Source: Acidobacteriota bacterium
GTDB taxonomy: Bacteria; Acidobacteriota; Thermoanaerobaculia; Thermoanaerobaculales; Thermoanaerobaculaceae
DNA length: 5,478 bases
NCBI GenBank assembly: GCA_021782525.1
Contig: JAJXUY010000129.1
Location: 1 to 5,478, forward strand
Reading direction: 5' to 3'
In this document: piece by piece, positions 4,476-5,478 of the stretch
Numbering within the stretch: the stretch's first letter is position 1
How the letters are laid out: every line of letters starts with the position of its first letter
Notes under the pieces: generated by a model
The model's database searches: none
What the model was told of the DNA's origin: nothing
The model's input: only the letters and a program-made list of their open reading frames with translations
Made by a program: the position numbers and the translations under genes

Positions 4476-5478
4476 TCAGGAGGGGACCGCGTCGGCGAGC
4501 AGGAACTCGAGGACGTTCGCCGCCGAGTAGTTCTCACCCCAGCGCTGCACCAGCTCGCGGAGCTGGTTGAAGCACGCGCCCACGGTCAGCAGCGGTTTCT
4601 CGAGGTTGCCGTCGGGCAACGTGCGGCCGACGCCCACGTTGGCCAGGAGAGCGTTGCACAGGCACTTGCGGCCCTCGGTTTCGGCGGGGTCTCCCCCCTT
4701 GGCACACCAGGCCGACTCGGGCTCGGCGGGACAGCGGTAGCCGATCTGACCGTCCTCCCGCTTGTAGATGCGACTGAGGAACCCGAGGTTGCAGGCGCGC
4801 GGCCGCTTGAGGTACTCGGTCACCTCGGAGAGCGTGCCTTCGAGTTTGAGAACCTTGAACGGAAACCCGGTCGGCGAGGCGAGTGCGTCGGTGACGACCC
4901 GGCCGATCCCCTCGACCGCCTTGCGCAACGCCGCGAGCTTGAGCGACAGCACGAGGCCCGACTCGCGGCAGAACGCGAACGCGGTCCCGACCTGGATCCC
5001 GGCCGCGCCGCGCGCGAGCGCGTCGCGCAAACGACCAGCGTTGCCGAACCCTCCGGCCAGGTAGAACGGCACCCCGAGGTCGGCGATCCTGGCGAGGTCG
5101 ACCTCGTCCCTGGGGCCGTACACCGGCTCCTCACCGTGCGCGCTCGCCGCCGCTCCGCGCGGGGGCGCGTTGTGGCCGCCCGCCGTCGGGCCCTCGACGA
5201 CAAGGCCGTCGATCCTTCCTGAGGCCTTTCTCGTCATCGTGGTCGCGAGCACGTTCGAGGCGACGATCGGGAAGAATGCCGGCCGCCGCAGCTCGCGCGC
5301 GACGCCGGACAGAATGCGCGCGGGCGACAGGTGGGCACGAAAGTCGTCGAGCGGGCCCGCGCCCTCGACGGCGAGTGCCATCGTGACGTCCTCGCCCCGG
5401 CTCAGCCGGTCGAGGACGGCCGGGATCTCGCGCGGGATCCCCGCCCCCATGATCACCAGGTCGACGTCGGCCAGCATC
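4476..5478 (-). CDS. Nitronate monooxygenase-like FMN-dependent TIM-barrel protein (5' end outside window)
   Basis: The visible 333 residues are the C-terminal two thirds of a nitronate monooxygenase/2-nitropropane dioxygenase-family flavoprotein. Counting from the first visible Met, VIMGAGIP (8-15) is a barrel strand; SNVLA (74-78) and VEGPTAGGHNAPP (94-106) carry the AGGH motif whose His102 is the expected catalytic base; AGGFGN (141-146) and GAAGIQVGTAF (157-167) form the FMN phosphate site. The first visible Met aligns inside the family (LADVDLVIMGAG), so it is internal and roughly 130-150 residues lie beyond the edge. The C-terminal part has a Cys-rich section (Cys229, 249, 258, 272, 274, 302) with RKCLCN, which I associate with a longer subgroup of this family. 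The classical reaction oxidises alkyl nitronates to carbonyl compounds and nitrite with O2, but many members act otherwise, for example FabK-type enoyl reductases. It converges on the phosphatase gene with only 30 bases between stops. Confidence 0.85.
   Translation of the reverse strand, partial: MLADVDLVIMGAGIPREIPAVLDRLSRGEDVTMALAVEGAGPLDDFRAHLSPARILSGVARELRRPAFFPIVASNVLATTMTRKASGRIDGLVVEGPTAGGHNAPPRGAAASAHGEEPVYGPRDEVDLARIADLGVPFYLAGGFGNAGRLRDALARGAAGIQVGTAFAFCRESGLVLSLKLAALRKAVEGIGRVVTDALASPTGFPFKVLKLEGTLSEVTEYLKRPRACNLGFLSRIYKREDGQIGYRCPAEPESAWCAKGGDPAETEGRKCLCNALLANVGVGRTLPDGNLEKPLLTVGACFNQLRELVQRWGENYSAANVLEFLLADAVPS

Noticed and set aside
3629..4570. Long alternative plus-strand frame overlapping the phosphatase gene
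   Set aside because: It is an Arg/Gly/Pro-rich shadow frame without family motifs, whereas the other frame shows the zinc finger and all PP2C motifs.

Overview
This is a GC-rich (roughly 70%) bacterial window with five protein genes (two cut by the edges), one tRNA and a non-coding repeat cluster. The secreted-protein family, the DksA-like-finger/SpoIIE phosphatase and the base composition suggest an uncultured-type Acidobacteriota (Thermoanaerobaculia-like) or a similar high-GC Gram-negative. That placement is inferred from family resemblance and is not proven by any marker here.

Layout. Bases 1-114 hold the Pro/Ala-rich C-terminal tail of a protein that is probably SecG. A complete tRNA-Leu(GAG) follows at 143-227, the same neighbourhood as secG-leuU in E. 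coli. The tRNA terminator (238-261) is itself the first copy of a short repeat family that fills 231-~653: four heads (TTCGCGGGGGGGCAC) spaced 114, 168 and 112 bp apart, with a GC-rich palindrome in each of the three gaps. One palindrome pair shows a compensatory base-pair change. No gene is supported between 228 and 853.

Two tandem plus-strand genes, 854-2074 and 2195-3370, encode paralogous exported proteins. Each has a signal peptide, a shared two-part beta-rich core ending in SRIDNxTGDPST, and a strongly diverged C-terminal domain. Each gene is followed by a perfect GC-rich hairpin without a T tract (2125-2157 and 3376-3409). Their function is unknown; they look like cell-surface or periplasmic modules.

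A third plus-strand gene, 3468-4445, encodes a cytoplasmic signalling protein: a DksA/TraR-type zinc finger joined to a SpoIIE/RsbU-type PP2C phosphatase. Converging on it from the minus strand is the 3' part of a nitronate monooxygenase-like flavoprotein gene (4476-5478), whose start lies beyond the window.

I see no single co-transcribed pathway joining these genes. The points most worth following are the tRNA-adjacent hairpin repeats, the tandem paralogs with diverged C-termini, and the zinc-finger/phosphatase fusion.
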